From contig NZ_RAQO01000010.1 of the NCBI RefSeq assembly GCF_003610775.1, positions 58,871 through 122,870 on the forward strand: a DNA stretch of 64,000 nucleotides. The letters are read 5' to 3'. The translations under genes and the position numbers were made by a program. This document shows, piece after piece, positions 36,550 through 46,032 of this stretch; position 1 is the first letter of the stretch, and each line of letters opens with the position of its first letter. A model generated the notes under the pieces. It was not told the DNA's origin. It worked only from the letters and a program-made list of their open reading frames with translations, and did not search any database. This DNA comes from Alginatibacterium sediminis. Lineage in GTDB: Bacteria > Pseudomonadota > Gammaproteobacteria > Enterobacterales > Celerinatantimonadaceae.

Positions 36550-37284
36550 CTACACCTTGCTAAGACCTTTTTTTCTGCGCTTAGCAACTAAAGTGAATTT
36601 GTAATCGGTTGATGTAAAGCAGTTACGGCTATATTCAAACACAGTGCCGTCGAGTAAGTAGCCGCGGGTGCGTTTTTCAATTATCGGCTGATTAGGGTCA
36701 ATGTGCAGCAATGCGGCAACTTCTTTTGGAGGCAATATAGGGATTAGTTCTTGCTCACTGCGATCGATGACCATTCCTTTTTGTTGTTCTATATAGTCAT
36801 ATTTTGAGTGTTGCATTACTTGGTAACTTAAATCAGGAAAAAGGGCTAGCGGTAACCATGTTTCTTCAACCGTAATCGCGTGATCATCGATATAGCGAAC
36901 GCGCTTCACATAAAAAACTTTCTCATGTTCTTCTACTTCAAGTTGGTCAGCAATCGTAAGCGTTGCGCTTTGAATTTCGAACGCGATGACATCACTATGA
37001 GTTACAACGTCGAGGTGTGCCCATTTCTCATTGAAGCTTGACTGCTGATCTATGTCGTAATTGACCTTGGCTTCTTTAACGTAAGTACCGCTTCCTTGTA
37101 CGCTATTGAGTTCGTCGTTTTCAACTAATAGCTTTAAGGCTTGTCTAATGGTTACACGACTAACACTAAACACCTCTCGCAGTTGGGCTTCAGTTGGTAG
37201 TGCCTCACCAACTTTATAGTCGCCTATACTTATCTTTTCTCTGATATCGTCGGCAATTTTACGATAAAGGGGCAGCCTAGCCAT
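36550..37284 (-). CDS. mngR: GntR/HutC-type regulator, MngR-like
   Basis: A 244-residue regulator. Winged HTH at the N-terminus (YKVGEALPTEAQLREVFSVS, RVTIRQALKLL, GSGTYVKE) and a UTRA effector domain (about 80-240, ending in FTSTDYKFTLVAKRR). Divergent from the PTS gene for mannosylglycerate, as in E. coli mngR-mngA. Repeated ATACAA-containing elements in the intergenic region are its probable sites. The inducer may be the phosphorylated mannosylglycerate; that is known family logic, not visible here. Confidence 0.85.
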   Translation of the reverse strand: MARLPLYRKIADDIREKISIGDYKVGEALPTEAQLREVFSVSRVTIRQALKLLVENDELNSVQGSGTYVKEAKVNYDIDQQSSFNEKWAHLDVVTHSDVIAFEIQSATLTIADQLEVEEHEKVFYVKRVRYIDDHAITVEETWLPLALFPDLSYQVMQHSKYDYIEQQKGMVIDRSEQELIPILPPKEVAALLHIDPNQPIIEKRTRGYLLDGTVFEYSRNCFTSTDYKFTLVAKRRKKGLSKV

Positions 37285-37321
37285 ACAATCTCGAACTTAT
37301 AATGGAAATACTTAGTTTCAA

Positions 37322-37361
37322 TAATACAAATAAAAATAGTTTTCGCAAGCTATTTGTATTA
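37322..37361. promoter_or_regulatory. Inverted repeat upstream of mngR
   Basis: Perfect 11-bp arms, TAATACAAATA and TATTTGTATTA, spaced by 18 bp, 38 bp in front of the regulator start. The arms share the ATACAA half-site found in the two mngA-proximal elements, suggesting autoregulation by the MngR-like protein. Confidence 0.6.
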
Positions 37362-37388
37362 CTTTTGGCATTAAAGAGGTAGAGTTTA

Positions 37389-37405
37389 ATACAACTTAAA
37401 TACAA
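37389..37405. promoter_or_regulatory. MngR-type operator copy 1
   Basis: ATACAACTTAAATACAA. Its reverse complement recurs with a single base change at 37441-37457, 52 bp away centre to centre (about five helical turns). It lies just upstream of the CRP site. Confidence 0.65.
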
Positions 37406-37418
37406 GTGGTGTTTGTTT

Positions 37419-37434
37419 TGTGAATCGGATCACG
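37419..37434. promoter_or_regulatory. CRP site for mngA
   Basis: TGTGAATCGGATCACG matches TGTGA-N6-TCACA in nine of ten positions. A -10-like TATCAT at 37455-37460 puts the start near 37467, so the site centre is at about -41, the class II CRP position. The site sits between the two operator copies. Confidence 0.7.
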
Positions 37435-37440
37435 GATCAT

Positions 37441-37457
37441 TTGTATTGAAGTTGTAT
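37441..37457. promoter_or_regulatory. MngR-type operator copy 2
   Basis: TTGTATTGAAGTTGTAT, the reverse complement of copy 1 with one difference. It covers the predicted -35 to -10 span of the PTS gene promoter, so bound repressor would block RNA polymerase. Confidence 0.65.
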
Positions 37458-37511
37458 CATTGTTGCGTTGGTACATTAACGGCCAGCAAAATCGTGAATT
37501 GGGACATAGAT

Positions 37512-39455
37512 ATGAAACTTACGACTCTGACAAATAAGTCGCTTATTACATTGAAAACTAGTTTTTCATCAAAAGAAGAAGCGATTGAGAAGCTGGCCGA
37601 GCAACTAGAATTGCAAGGCAAGTTAAATGACAAACAACAATATCTAGATGCGGTATTTGCTCGAGAAGAGCAGGGGCCAACCGCATTAGGCGAAGGACTT
37701 GCAGTACCACATGGTAAAAGCGATGCTGTTAAAGAAGCAAGCTTTGCCATCGCTACTTTAAAACAAGATTTAAGTTGGAAGGGTATTGAAGATGACGAAA
37801 ATGAAGATGTAAATCTGATATTTTTACTTGCCATTCCAAATGCTGAAGCGGGTTCAACTCATATGCAATTGTTGACTGAGCTGACTACCGCCTTAGTTGA
37901 TGATGATGTACGAGAAGCTGTGCTCAATGCCGATACTGCAGAACAGGTTTTAGCATTATTGTCAGGTGAAGAGAAAGTCACTGCTAGAAAACAAGACAAC
38001 ATAGATACAAATTCTCCTACAATCGTTTGTGTAACGGCATGTCCTGCGGGCATCGCTCATACGTACATGGCTGCTGAATACCTCGAGAAAGCCGGTCGTA
38101 AACTTGGCTATCATGTTCACGTAGAAAAGCAGGGCGCGAATGGCATTGAAGACCGCTTAACTGCTGAGCAGTTAAACAACGCTGTTGCAGTTGTTTTTGC
38201 TGCTGAAGTTGCGGTTAAAGATCTTGAACGATTTAAAGGTATTCCTCGGATAGAGGTTCCTGTCGCCGAGCCCATTCGACATGGAGAGCGAGTTTTACAA
38301 GATGCCCTTGAATTGTCGAAAAATAGTAACGGTCAGGAGCGTGAGCTTGCTGTTGACGAGGCGCCTAAAAAATTGCCGCTAAAGACCGAACTTAAACAAG
38401 CTTTACTCAGTGGTATCTCGTATGCGGTTCCGTTGATTGTCGCTGGAGGTACAGTTCTCGCCGTTGCAGTTTTGCTAGCGCAAATATTCGACTTACAAGA
38501 TCTATATGCTACCGAAGGCTCTTGGTTGTGGATGTACCGAAAACTTGGTGGCGGTCTATTGGGAACCTTAATGGTACCCGTACTTGCTGCTTACACCGCT
38601 TACTCATTGGCAGATAAACCAGCCTTAGGACCAGGTTTTGCTGCGGGGATAGCCGCAAACCTTATTGGTTCGGGTTTTCTCGGTGGCATTGTCGGCGGTT
38701 TAATTGCTGGTTATGTGATGCGATGGGTCAAGGAAAATATCCGCCTAAGTCCTTCATTCAATGGTTTCCTTACCTTTTATTTATACCCTGTCATAGGAAC
38801 GTTGGTAGCCGGTAGCTTGATGTTGTTTGTTATTGGTAAGCCGGTTGCCATGCTAAATCAAGGTTTAACCGATTGGCTAAATGGTATGTCTGGCACCAAC
38901 GCTATTCTACTAGGAGCAGTGATTGGTTGTTTTGTATCATTCGACTTAGGTGGCCCGGTTAACAAAGCAGCTTACGCCTTTTGCCTTGGGGCAATGGCAA
39001 ATGGTGTCTATGGACCGTATGCCATCTTTGGAAGTGTAAAAATGGTGTCGGCTTTTACTGTGACAGCCTCGACAATGATAGCTCCGCGTTTGTTTAAAGA
39101 TTTTGAAATTGAGACCGGTAAATCAACTTGGCTACTTGGGCTCGCAGGCATCACAGAGGGAGCAATCCCAATGGCTATTGAAGACCCGATTCGTGTTATT
39201 GGTTCTTTCCTTGCTGGGTCGATTGTGACAGGTGCCATCATTGGCGCAGCCGGCATTGGATTATCTACGCCAGGTGCAGGTATTTTCTCTATTTTCTTGT
39301 TGCATGACGCTGGTATGGGAGCATTTATGTCGGCTGCTATATGGTTTGGTGCTGCAATTATAGGCACTATCATTTCAACCATGATTCTTATTTCTTGGAG
39401 AGCACACGCGGCAAAACGTGGAAAATTTAACGCTGAAATTGCCCCTAACGTTTAG
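37512..39455 (+). CDS. mngA: Mannosylglycerate PTS permease, fructose-type EIIABC
   Basis: A 647-residue PTS protein. EIIA domain (1-150) with the phospho-His in LAVPHGKSDA; EIIB domain (about 165-265) with the phospho-Cys in VTACPAGIAHTYMAAEYLE; EIIC domain (about 300-640) with around nine helices. In E. coli the homologue imports 2-O-alpha-mannosyl-D-glycerate with phosphorylation at mannose C6. Start at 37512 (GGGA nine bases upstream) gives the family length; an upstream frame extension to 37413 would overlap the CRP site. Divergent from mngR and followed by mngB. Confidence 0.9.
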   Translation: MKLTTLTNKSLITLKTSFSSKEEAIEKLAEQLELQGKLNDKQQYLDAVFAREEQGPTALGEGLAVPHGKSDAVKEASFAIATLKQDLSWKGIEDDENEDVNLIFLLAIPNAEAGSTHMQLLTELTTALVDDDVREAVLNADTAEQVLALLSGEEKVTARKQDNIDTNSPTIVCVTACPAGIAHTYMAAEYLEKAGRKLGYHVHVEKQGANGIEDRLTAEQLNNAVAVVFAAEVAVKDLERFKGIPRIEVPVAEPIRHGERVLQDALELSKNSNGQERELAVDEAPKKLPLKTELKQALLSGISYAVPLIVAGGTVLAVAVLLAQIFDLQDLYATEGSWLWMYRKLGGGLLGTLMVPVLAAYTAYSLADKPALGPGFAAGIAANLIGSGFLGGIVGGLIAGYVMRWVKENIRLSPSFNGFLTFYLYPVIGTLVAGSLMLFVIGKPVAMLNQGLTDWLNGMSGTNAILLGAVIGCFVSFDLGGPVNKAAYAFCLGAMANGVYGPYAIFGSVKMVSAFTVTASTMIAPRLFKDFEIETGKSTWLLGLAGITEGAIPMAIEDPIRVIGSFLAGSIVTGAIIGAAGIGLSTPGAGIFSIFLLHDAGMGAFMSAAIWFGAAIIGTIISTMILISWRAHAAKRGKFNAEIAPNV

Positions 39456-39467
39456 CTAAGTTCTACC

Positions 39468-39497
39468 CTAATGCTGGCATCGAAGTGTCAGCATTAG
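39468..39497 (+). repeat. Hairpin between mngA and mngB
   Basis: CTAATGCTG pairs with CAGCATTAG around a 12-nt loop. The nearest T run (TTTTTT) is about 20 nt further on, so this is a partial terminator or mRNA-stabilising hairpin rather than a clean stop. Confidence 0.5.
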
Positions 39498-39556
39498 TGA
39501 ATAGGTTTATATAATTTTTTCTTTCGCATCAGCGAATTCATTATCAGGTACTCACA

Positions 39557-42196
39557 ATGACTACATCTCGCGTTCATATTACTCCGCACATGCACTGGGA
39601 CCGTGAATGGTATTTCACCACCGAAGAATCTCGGATTTTATTGGTGAACAACATGGAAGAAATTATGCAACGTCTGGAAAACGATCCAGACTACAAATAT
39701 TATGTATTAGACGGACAAACAGCTGTTCTTGAAGATTACTTTGCTATTAAACCAGAACATAAACAGAGAGTTAAGTCTTTGGTTGAAGCTGGCCGTCTCA
39801 TTATTGGTCCCTGGTATTCTCAAACCGATACCATGCAAGTGTCTGGTGAATCGATTGTACGTAATATGATGTACGGCATTCGTGATTGTATGGAATTTGG
39901 TGATGCCATGAAAATTGGTTATTTACCGGACTCGTTTAGCATGAGTTCGCAATTGCCCATGATCTACAATGGTTTTGGCATCGATCGCGCCATGTTCTGG
40001 CGAGGTTGTTCTGAGCGTCACGGCACCAACAAAACTGAGTTTTTGTGGCAAAGTAATGACGGTAGTCAAGTGACCTCTCAGGTTTTACCTTTGGGGTACG
40101 CTATTGGTAAGTATCTGCCAGAAGATGAAGCCGGCTTGCGGGCACGTTTAGACAAATATCTTCCCGTTTTAGAAAAGGCAAGTGTGACCAAGGATATTTT
40201 GTTACCGAATGGTCACGACCAAATGCCAATTCAAGACAATATTTTTGAAGTGATGGAAAAACTACGCGAAGTTTACCCTGATCGTGAGTTTCATATGAGC
40301 CGCTTTGAAGATGTATTTGAAAAAATAGAGGCGATGAGCAGCGAGCTAGATACCATCAAAGGTGAATTCAACGATGGTAAATATATGCGCGTCCACCGCA
40401 GCATCAGTTCAACGCGTATGGATATCAAGCTGATCCACGCGGAAATAGAAAACAAAATCGTTAATATCTTAGAACCATTAGCATCGATAGCTTGGACCTT
40501 GGGATTCGAGTACCACCACGGTTTGATCGAGAAAATGTGGAAAGAAAGCATGAAAAACCATGCCCACGACAGCATCGGATGTTGTTGTAGCGATAAAGTA
40601 CATGCTGAAATTCTAAACCGTTACGTTCTTGCTGATGATATGGCCACCAACCTCATTCATTTCTATAAAAGAAAAATTGTAGATCACATGCCAAATCGTG
40701 AGGGGTGTGACAAATTAGCGATGTTTAATTTATCGCCATATGAACGCACGGAAGTGATCAACACAACGATCACAATTCGGGCTCAAGAGTTCTCAATCGT
40801 TGATGAGAATGACCAAACGGTTGACTATTTTATTAGCGACAAGCGTGAAATTGACCCTGGTAAAGTAGATCGTCAAATTGTGCACTACGGAAACTATGAC
40901 CCCTTCATGGAATTTGATATTCAGATCAAACAAAGTGTTCCTGCAATGGGTTTCAAAACGCTGCACATTCAAGCACAGGCTCAAGGTAACTTACTGACAG
41001 TTGAAACCAAAGATGACGTTCTCGAGAATTGTTTTTACCGTATTGATATCAATGCCAACGGTACACTAAATATCCATGACAAAGAATCCGGCCATAGTTA
41101 CGAACAAGTGCTCAAACTAGAGGAAGGTTCGGATGATGGCGATGAGTACGATTATTCACCGTCTCGACATGAGTGGTTGCTGTATTCAAGTGACAATACT
41201 GTTGAAACACGTGTAGAGCATCAAGCCTTACAAAGTATTGCACACATACAAACTCGTATGCCGGTGCCGCTAAACTTGCAAGAGCGCCAAGATAAAGTTC
41301 GTAGTGCTTATGTAGATGTGCAAGCGCAAGTTGTTTTGAAAACCGATTCTAGACGTATTGAAGTGCGCATTGAGCTTGATAATCAAGCCGACGATCATCG
41401 AGTTCGAGTGCTAATACCGACACCTTTTATAAGTAAAACCGTTGTTGCTGATAACCAATTTGGCTGTATCACTCGTCCCGTTGATGATGCAGAAATGCAA
41501 AATTGGGAGCGTGATGGCTGGAAAGAAGCACCGGTACCAATTTACCAGCTTATGAATTTTGCAGCGCTTGAAAACGACATTGGAGGTATGGCTGTATTCA
41601 CCAATGGACTCAGAGAGTTTGAAGTAATTTCAAGTCAGAAAAACCAAGACAAAGACACCTTGGCATTAACCTTATTCCGCTCGATTGGAGTTCTAGGCAA
41701 GGAAGAGCTATTGACTCGTCCAGGTCGCCCTTCAGGGATAAAAATTCCTACGCCTGATTCACAAATGCGCGGAAAACTAGTTTGTGAGTTTAGTTTAAAT
41801 GGATTCAATGGCAATCATATTGAAGCTAAGGTTATGGCCGCGGCACGAGACTATGTCACGCCTATCCATTGCTATAACAAAATTCCTTATAATGCGATGA
41901 AACTGAATGTTGGAAAACGCAGCGTTCCTATGAGCTTTAGTTTGCTTAATAAAGATGCGCCGGGTGCAGTCCTGAGTGTGCTCAAAAAAGCGGAAGATGA
42001 GGATGCGCTAATCATTCGGGTATATAACCCTAGTGAAACTCACGCATTGCACGATGATATTCGTTTTAGTCATTCACTAAGTGATTGGACAGCAACAGGT
42101 TTAGATGAAAAACCACTTGAACAAGAGAAGCAACAAGCGGGTAGTTTTGGTACGATAGCACCTTGCCAAGCAAAAACGTTTAAAGCGCAATTTTAA
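39557..42196 (+). CDS. mngB: Mannosylglycerate hydrolase, GH38 alpha-mannosidase
   Basis: An 879-residue family 38 enzyme. Zinc-site start HMHWDREW (His11, Asp15) and the nucleophile region [14 protein letters not shown] (about 125) are intact, with the later [12 protein letters not shown] catalytic/metal region near residue 335. The E. coli homologue releases mannose-6-phosphate and glycerate from the phosphorylated solute delivered by MngA. Cytoplasmic, no signal peptide. It follows mngA by 101 bp and precedes a glycerate kinase gene, giving a complete route. Confidence 0.92.
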   Translation: MTTSRVHITPHMHWDREWYFTTEESRILLVNNMEEIMQRLENDPDYKYYVLDGQTAVLEDYFAIKPEHKQRVKSLVEAGRLIIGPWYSQTDTMQVSGESIVRNMMYGIRDCMEFGDAMKIGYLPDSFSMSSQLPMIYNGFGIDRAMFWRGCSERHGTNKTEFLWQSNDGSQVTSQVLPLGYAIGKYLPEDEAGLRARLDKYLPVLEKASVTKDILLPNGHDQMPIQDNIFEVMEKLREVYPDREFHMSRFEDVFEKIEAMSSELDTIKGEFNDGKYMRVHRSISSTRMDIKLIHAEIENKIVNILEPLASIAWTLGFEYHHGLIEKMWKESMKNHAHDSIGCCCSDKVHAEILNRYVLADDMATNLIHFYKRKIVDHMPNREGCDKLAMFNLSPYERTEVINTTITIRAQEFSIVDENDQTVDYFISDKREIDPGKVDRQIVHYGNYDPFMEFDIQIKQSVPAMGFKTLHIQAQAQGNLLTVETKDDVLENCFYRIDINANGTLNIHDKESGHSYEQVLKLEEGSDDGDEYDYSPSRHEWLLYSSDNTVETRVEHQALQSIAHIQTRMPVPLNLQERQDKVRSAYVDVQAQVVLKTDSRRIEVRIELDNQADDHRVRVLIPTPFISKTVVADNQFGCITRPVDDAEMQNWERDGWKEAPVPIYQLMNFAALENDIGGMAVFTNGLREFEVISSQKNQDKDTLALTLFRSIGVLGKEELLTRPGRPSGIKIPTPDSQMRGKLVCEFSLNGFNGNHIEAKVMAAARDYVTPIHCYNKIPYNAMKLNVGKRSVPMSFSLLNKDAPGAVLSVLKKAEDEDALIIRVYNPSETHALHDDIRFSHSLSDWTATGLDEKPLEQEKQQAGSFGTIAPCQAKTFKAQF

Positions 42197-42210
42197 ACTC
42201 TTGAATCAAC

Positions 42211-42232
42211 GCGCCTCAAGTGCTTGGGGCGC
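42211..42232 (+). repeat. Hairpin between mngB and glycerate kinase gene
   Basis: GCGCCTCAA pairs with TTGGGGCGC (one wobble), loop GTGC. It is followed by the AAAGGT ribosome site rather than a T run, so it probably tunes translation or mRNA decay. Confidence 0.5.
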
Positions 42233-42243
42233 AAAGGTCTAAT

Positions 42244-43389
42244 ATGAAAATAGTGATTGCTCCCGACTCTTTTAAAGAGTCTCTCAGCGCAGCCGCCGTG
42301 GCTAGCGCTATCGAGTCTGGATTTCGTCAGATTTTCCCCAATGCTAGTTATTATCTATTACCACTTGCTGATGGGGGCGAAGGTACGGTTGAGGTCTTAC
42401 TAGAAGGCCTGCAAGGCCAAGCGATGTATAATTGGGTTCAAGGCCCGCAAGGCAAACCAGTGCACGCTATGTGGGCGCTACTCGATGATGGCCAAACGGC
42501 TTTAATTGAGATTGCGGCGGCTTCGGGTCTCGATTTAATCCCGAAGCAAGAACGGATGGCGACGACAGCTTCAAGTTTTGGCACCGGTGAACTTATTCAA
42601 TCGGCCTTGGATCATGGTGTAAAGCGAATACTTTTGGGTTTAGGTGGAAGCGCAACAACTGATGGTGGCGCTGGCATTTTACAAGCCTTAGGCGCAAGTC
42701 TAAAAGACGCTCAGGGACAGGAAATTGAACCTGGTGGCTTAGCGTTGAACCAATTGGCATCAATAGATGTGAGTAATTTGAATCAGCGCTGCAAAGATGT
42801 TGAGTTTATTATTGCTTGTGATGTCGCAAATCCTTTGTGTGGTGAAGAGGGGGCCGCGTTTGTCTTTGGACCTCAAAAAGGTGCCACTCCAGAGCAAGTC
42901 TCGGCACTTGATATGGGTCTCGAAAACTTCGCTAACCTTGCGCATCAAGTGTTGGGTTGCCACCATGGTTCAACTAAAGGCTTTGGTGCTGCAGGGGGGG
43001 CAGCTCTTGGATTAGCTTTAGCATTTACAGTCGAACTGAAGTCCGGGATTGATATGGTGCTTGATAGTTTGGATGCTGATGCTCTTTTACAAGATGCAGA
43101 TTTAGTCATTACTGGCGAAGGCCAAATGGATAATCAGACGCTGCAAGGGAAAACACCCTATGGGATCGCAAAACGTGCCCAAAACCTAGGTATCCCTGTG
43201 ATTGGGATTGCAGGCTCTTTGGGGACTGAGGTTGATGATTTGTACAGCAAAATTGATTGCGTGTTTGGTACTGTGCGCAGCCCTCAGCAGCTAGATCAAG
43301 TCTTAAGTGAAGCGCATTCAAACTTGCAACGCACGGCTAGGAATGTTGCGGCGACACTTCTAATGGGTAGTACACTAAACTTGCAGTAG
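42244..43389 (+). CDS. garK: Glycerate kinase, GarK/GlxK family
   Basis: A 381-residue kinase with the family N-terminus IVIAPDSFKESLSA, followed by LADGGEGTVEVL, GLGGSATTDGGAG and VITGEGQMDNQTLQGK. It phosphorylates D-glycerate, giving 2-phosphoglycerate in the GarK class. ATG at 42244 follows AAAGGT and matches the usual length. Position after mngB shows it disposes of the glycerate released from mannosylglycerate; it could also serve glycerate from the GH13 phosphorylase route. Confidence 0.93.
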   Translation: MKIVIAPDSFKESLSAAAVASAIESGFRQIFPNASYYLLPLADGGEGTVEVLLEGLQGQAMYNWVQGPQGKPVHAMWALLDDGQTALIEIAAASGLDLIPKQERMATTASSFGTGELIQSALDHGVKRILLGLGGSATTDGGAGILQALGASLKDAQGQEIEPGGLALNQLASIDVSNLNQRCKDVEFIIACDVANPLCGEEGAAFVFGPQKGATPEQVSALDMGLENFANLAHQVLGCHHGSTKGFGAAGGAALGLALAFTVELKSGIDMVLDSLDADALLQDADLVITGEGQMDNQTLQGKTPYGIAKRAQNLGIPVIGIAGSLGTEVDDLYSKIDCVFGTVRSPQQLDQVLSEAHSNLQRTARNVAATLLMGSTLNLQ

Positions 43390-43487
43390 TTAGACAAAAG
43401 CATGGCCAATAACTCAAGGTGTTCATGGATTGAACGCGTTTTTTTATTTGCATCTATTGCTGGTTACAGAATCAAAGGAGTGATTTG

Positions 43488-44033
43488 ATGTTTTGTTTGC
43501 AAGTTGATGAGCAATTAAAATTGGCATTGGTACAATCTAGCTTTGCTGAGATTTACCTGCAATTAGTGAGCGAGGACCTCGATTACTTAAAGCAATGGCT
43601 AGCTTGGCCAAGTCTGACGCTCAACCAAGCATTCTTTGAACGCTTTGTTCAAAACTCTCTGCGTGATTACGCCGATGGAAAATCGCTAACATGCGCCATG
43701 ATCTATCAAAACGAATTGGTCGGAAATATCAGTTTTAATGAAATAGATCAAGCGCTTAAGTCGGCGCAAATTGGCTATTGGCTGTGCTCTAAATTCCAAG
43801 GTAAAGGGATAGTTACCAGCGCGGCAAAGCGCTTAATTCAATATGGATTTGAAGAATTAAACTTGGATTGGATTCAGATCAATGCAGCGGAACACAATAT
43901 CCCTAGTCGGGCGGTGGCGCAGCGCTTAGGCTTTGATTTTAAAACCATAGCGTTGAAGGCTGAACTCATCAACGGTGATTTACTCAACCATGCAATTTAT
44001 ATGCTTGAAAAAGGAGATTATCAAACGTCCTAA
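43488..44033 (+). CDS. GNAT acetyltransferase, RimJ/RimL-like
   Basis: A 181-residue acetyltransferase. NISFNEID, IGYWLCSKFQGKGIVTSAAKR (acetyl-CoA loop Q-x-x-G-x-G/A) and INAAEHNIPSRAVAQRLGF match the Acetyltransf_3 branch that modifies ribosomal or other N-termini. The ATG at 43488 has AAGGAG seven bases upstream. It follows a gap of 98 bp after the glycerate kinase gene. Its target is unknown. Confidence 0.85.
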   Translation: MFCLQVDEQLKLALVQSSFAEIYLQLVSEDLDYLKQWLAWPSLTLNQAFFERFVQNSLRDYADGKSLTCAMIYQNELVGNISFNEIDQALKSAQIGYWLCSKFQGKGIVTSAAKRLIQYGFEELNLDWIQINAAEHNIPSRAVAQRLGFDFKTIALKAELINGDLLNHAIYMLEKGDYQTS

Positions 44034-44088
44034 GATGCATGATTGTTAGATTGTTTTATCTTTAAGGAAATACGAAACAATAGGCATA

Positions 44089-44116
44089 AAGGCCATTAGT
44101 TTACTGGTCTGGCCTT
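44089..44116 (+). terminator. Hairpin after acetyltransferase gene
   Basis: A 7-bp stem (AAGGCCA with TGGCCTT) around a 14-nt loop, 55 bp after the stop. Few T residues follow, so strength is uncertain. Confidence 0.45.
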
Positions 44117-44228
44117 AGTTGTGTTAGCTTAAAACTAAAATTAGTGAGAAGAAAGATCAAACAGGCTTGTATCGCTATTCTTCAATTAGCGAAAAATTAC
44201 TTTACGCTGATTTTAGGGATGAGAGTGT

Positions 44229-44978
44229 ATGGAAAAAGTTTTGATAACTGGGGGAAATGGCACCATAGCCCCTTATTTAACCAAGGTATTACAGGGACTC
44301 GGTTACGCGCCTGTTTACCTAGACCGCAATCAAATTGATGTCGATAAGACAGAGCAAATTCGAGATTTGCTGCAATCCCGTAACATAAGCACAATTTATC
44401 ACTTGGCTACCGGTCCGGTGCAATGGCAGTTGGATTTAGCGCAGCTTGCATTTGAATGCAATTGTAGTTTTATATTTACCAGTACTGAGTCAGTGTTTAG
44501 CGATCATAGCAATGGACCCTATACACTAGAGCATGAAGCGAACGCCTATAGTGAATACGGCCGCTACAAAATTGAGTTAGAGCAAGGCATTAGTGCTCGT
44601 CACCCGAAAGCTTATATTTTACGTTTAGGCTGGCAGTTAGGGGAGAACTTTGATGGGAACAATATTCTAAGTTTTCTTGAGAGGACCCAGCTCGAACAAG
44701 GAAAAATAGAAGCCAGTTCGCAATGGATTTTGGCGACTTCTTTTATTGGCGATACCGCCCAATACATCTATCAGATCCCGCAACAACATGAACCAGGAAT
44801 TTATCATCTCAATGGGAATCCAGGTATCTCATTTTATGAGTTAGTCTGTTTGATTCGTGATAAGTATCAGAAGAATTGGCAAGTTATAGAAACGGATTCT
44901 CCAATTCGAGATGGACGGATCTTGGACTCTCGCGTTAGTATGCCTTCAATAATCGCACAGTTTGAATCAAGGGAATAA
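44229..44978 (+). CDS. NAD(P)-dependent sugar reductase/epimerase, RmlD-like
   Basis: A 249-residue extended SDR. Rossmann ITGGNGTIAPYL, FTSTESVFSD and the catalytic YxxxK in YGRYKIELE. The fold resembles dTDP-4-dehydrorhamnose reductase and related NAD-dependent epimerases; it is shorter than RmlD (about 290). No other deoxysugar genes are nearby. Co-transcribed with the thioesterase gene whose GTG start follows its stop by one base. Confidence 0.75.
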   Translation: MEKVLITGGNGTIAPYLTKVLQGLGYAPVYLDRNQIDVDKTEQIRDLLQSRNISTIYHLATGPVQWQLDLAQLAFECNCSFIFTSTESVFSDHSNGPYTLEHEANAYSEYGRYKIELEQGISARHPKAYILRLGWQLGENFDGNNILSFLERTQLEQGKIEASSQWILATSFIGDTAQYIYQIPQQHEPGIYHLNGNPGISFYELVCLIRDKYQKNWQVIETDSPIRDGRILDSRVSMPSIIAQFESRE

Positions 44979-44979
44979 T

Positions 44980-45459
44980 GTGGCAGGACTACAAAGAGAG
45001 TTAACTTTACGGTTTTTAGCTGAACCAGCCGATGTGAATTTTGGTGGAAAAGTTCATGGCGGCGCGGTAATGAAGTGGATTGATTTAGCTGGTTATGCTT
45101 GCGCGGCAGCATGGAGCGGAAAGTACTGCATTACAGCTTATGCTGGTGGTATTCGTTTTGTTCAGCCTATTCATGTCGGGAATATCGTTGAAGTATCAGC
45201 TAAAGTTATTTATACCGGCCGCAGCTCTATGCACCTTGGTGTTGATGTGAAAGCAGGCGATCCAAAAGAGTCTACACGTAGTTTAACCACTCACTGTGTG
45301 CTTGTTATGGTGGCGGTAGACAGTAATGGCAAGCCGACTGAAATTCCAGAGTGGGTACCGACGTCGGAAATTGATATAGAAATGCGCGACAGCGCTATTA
45401 GATTGATGGATATGCGGAAAAAAATTGGGGCAGAAATGGAAGCTCATATTCATCCATAA
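44980..45459 (+). CDS. Acyl-CoA thioesterase, YciA-like hotdog fold
   Basis: A 159-residue hotdog protein: FGGKVHGGAVMKWIDLAGY (catalytic Asp helix), GGIRFVQPIHVGNIVEVSA and VYTGRSSMHLGVDV-like strand. The family hydrolyses short to long acyl-CoA in the cytoplasm. Start is GTG at 44980 with AAGGGA five bases upstream; an upstream TTG at 44962 is less likely. Ends at a convergent terminator. Confidence 0.85.
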   Translation: MAGLQRELTLRFLAEPADVNFGGKVHGGAVMKWIDLAGYACAAAWSGKYCITAYAGGIRFVQPIHVGNIVEVSAKVIYTGRSSMHLGVDVKAGDPKESTRSLTTHCVLVMVAVDSNGKPTEIPEWVPTSEIDIEMRDSAIRLMDMRKKIGAEMEAHIHP

Positions 45460-45473
45460 CATGAGCTTCATTT

Positions 45474-45495
45474 AGGGCTTGGCTCACCAAGCCCT
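45474..45495. terminator. Bidirectional terminator
   Basis: A perfect 9-bp stem (AGGGCTTGG with CCAAGCCCT), CTCA loop, followed by CTTTC on the plus strand. It separates convergent genes. Confidence 0.8.
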
Positions 45496-45508
45496 CTTTC
45501 AATTAGGC

Positions 45509-45883
45509 TTACTCGTAAACACTATCCCAATCACCATAGTTGGCATCGCCAGCGAGTAGACTCACTTCAATATCACCAAGCTTATTGGTAACAACGGCCA
45601 TTAGCGGTTCTAAAATACTATCTAACGTTGCTTGTTCAGTATAAAAATAAACAGCAGCATGGAATTGATTGTTGAAGTAGGCAACGAATAGGTCCCAACC
45701 TTGGCTTTCTTGAAGTTGACCAAGTGCATCGTCAAGGCTATCAAATTGTTCAATATCTGCTTCAAAGCGAACTTCTATGCATGTTTGAGCAAAAGGGCCT
45801 ATCGCCATTTTTTTTAGGTGGCGTGCTTTGTGATGGCTTTTTGCTTCGGGTTGATTCAATACTGGAACTTGGATGACATTCAT
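45509..45883 (-). CDS. Conserved-looking hypothetical protein, 124 residues
   Basis: I do not recognise the family. It is acidic, soluble, with no signal peptide or membrane segment. It reads like a small alpha/beta protein (CIEVRFEADIEQF, WDLFVAYFNNQFHAAVYFYT). The terminator directly downstream and good coding character support a real gene. Its own promoter lies in the 149-bp gap upstream. Confidence 0.6.
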   Translation of the reverse strand: MNVIQVPVLNQPEAKSHHKARHLKKMAIGPFAQTCIEVRFEADIEQFDSLDDALGQLQESQGWDLFVAYFNNQFHAAVYFYTEQATLDSILEPLMAVVTNKLGDIEVSLLAGDANYGDWDSVYE

Positions 45884-46032
45884 TTATATTTCTCGCATGC
45901 TTAAGCTCAATTTGAGCTTTGAATTTTGCGCAACGGTAGAGAAATTAAGCAAAGATTGCAAGCTTTGTCCGGTACGCTTCGATAATTTGGGTTAGAACCC
46001 ACTTTAATTTTATCAACCTCAGGGGCTAGTCA

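Noticed and set aside
37413..37511. N-terminal extension of the mannosylglycerate PTS protein
   Set aside because: The extended frame covers the CRP and operator sites and has no ribosome site; the ATG at 37512 fits the family length.
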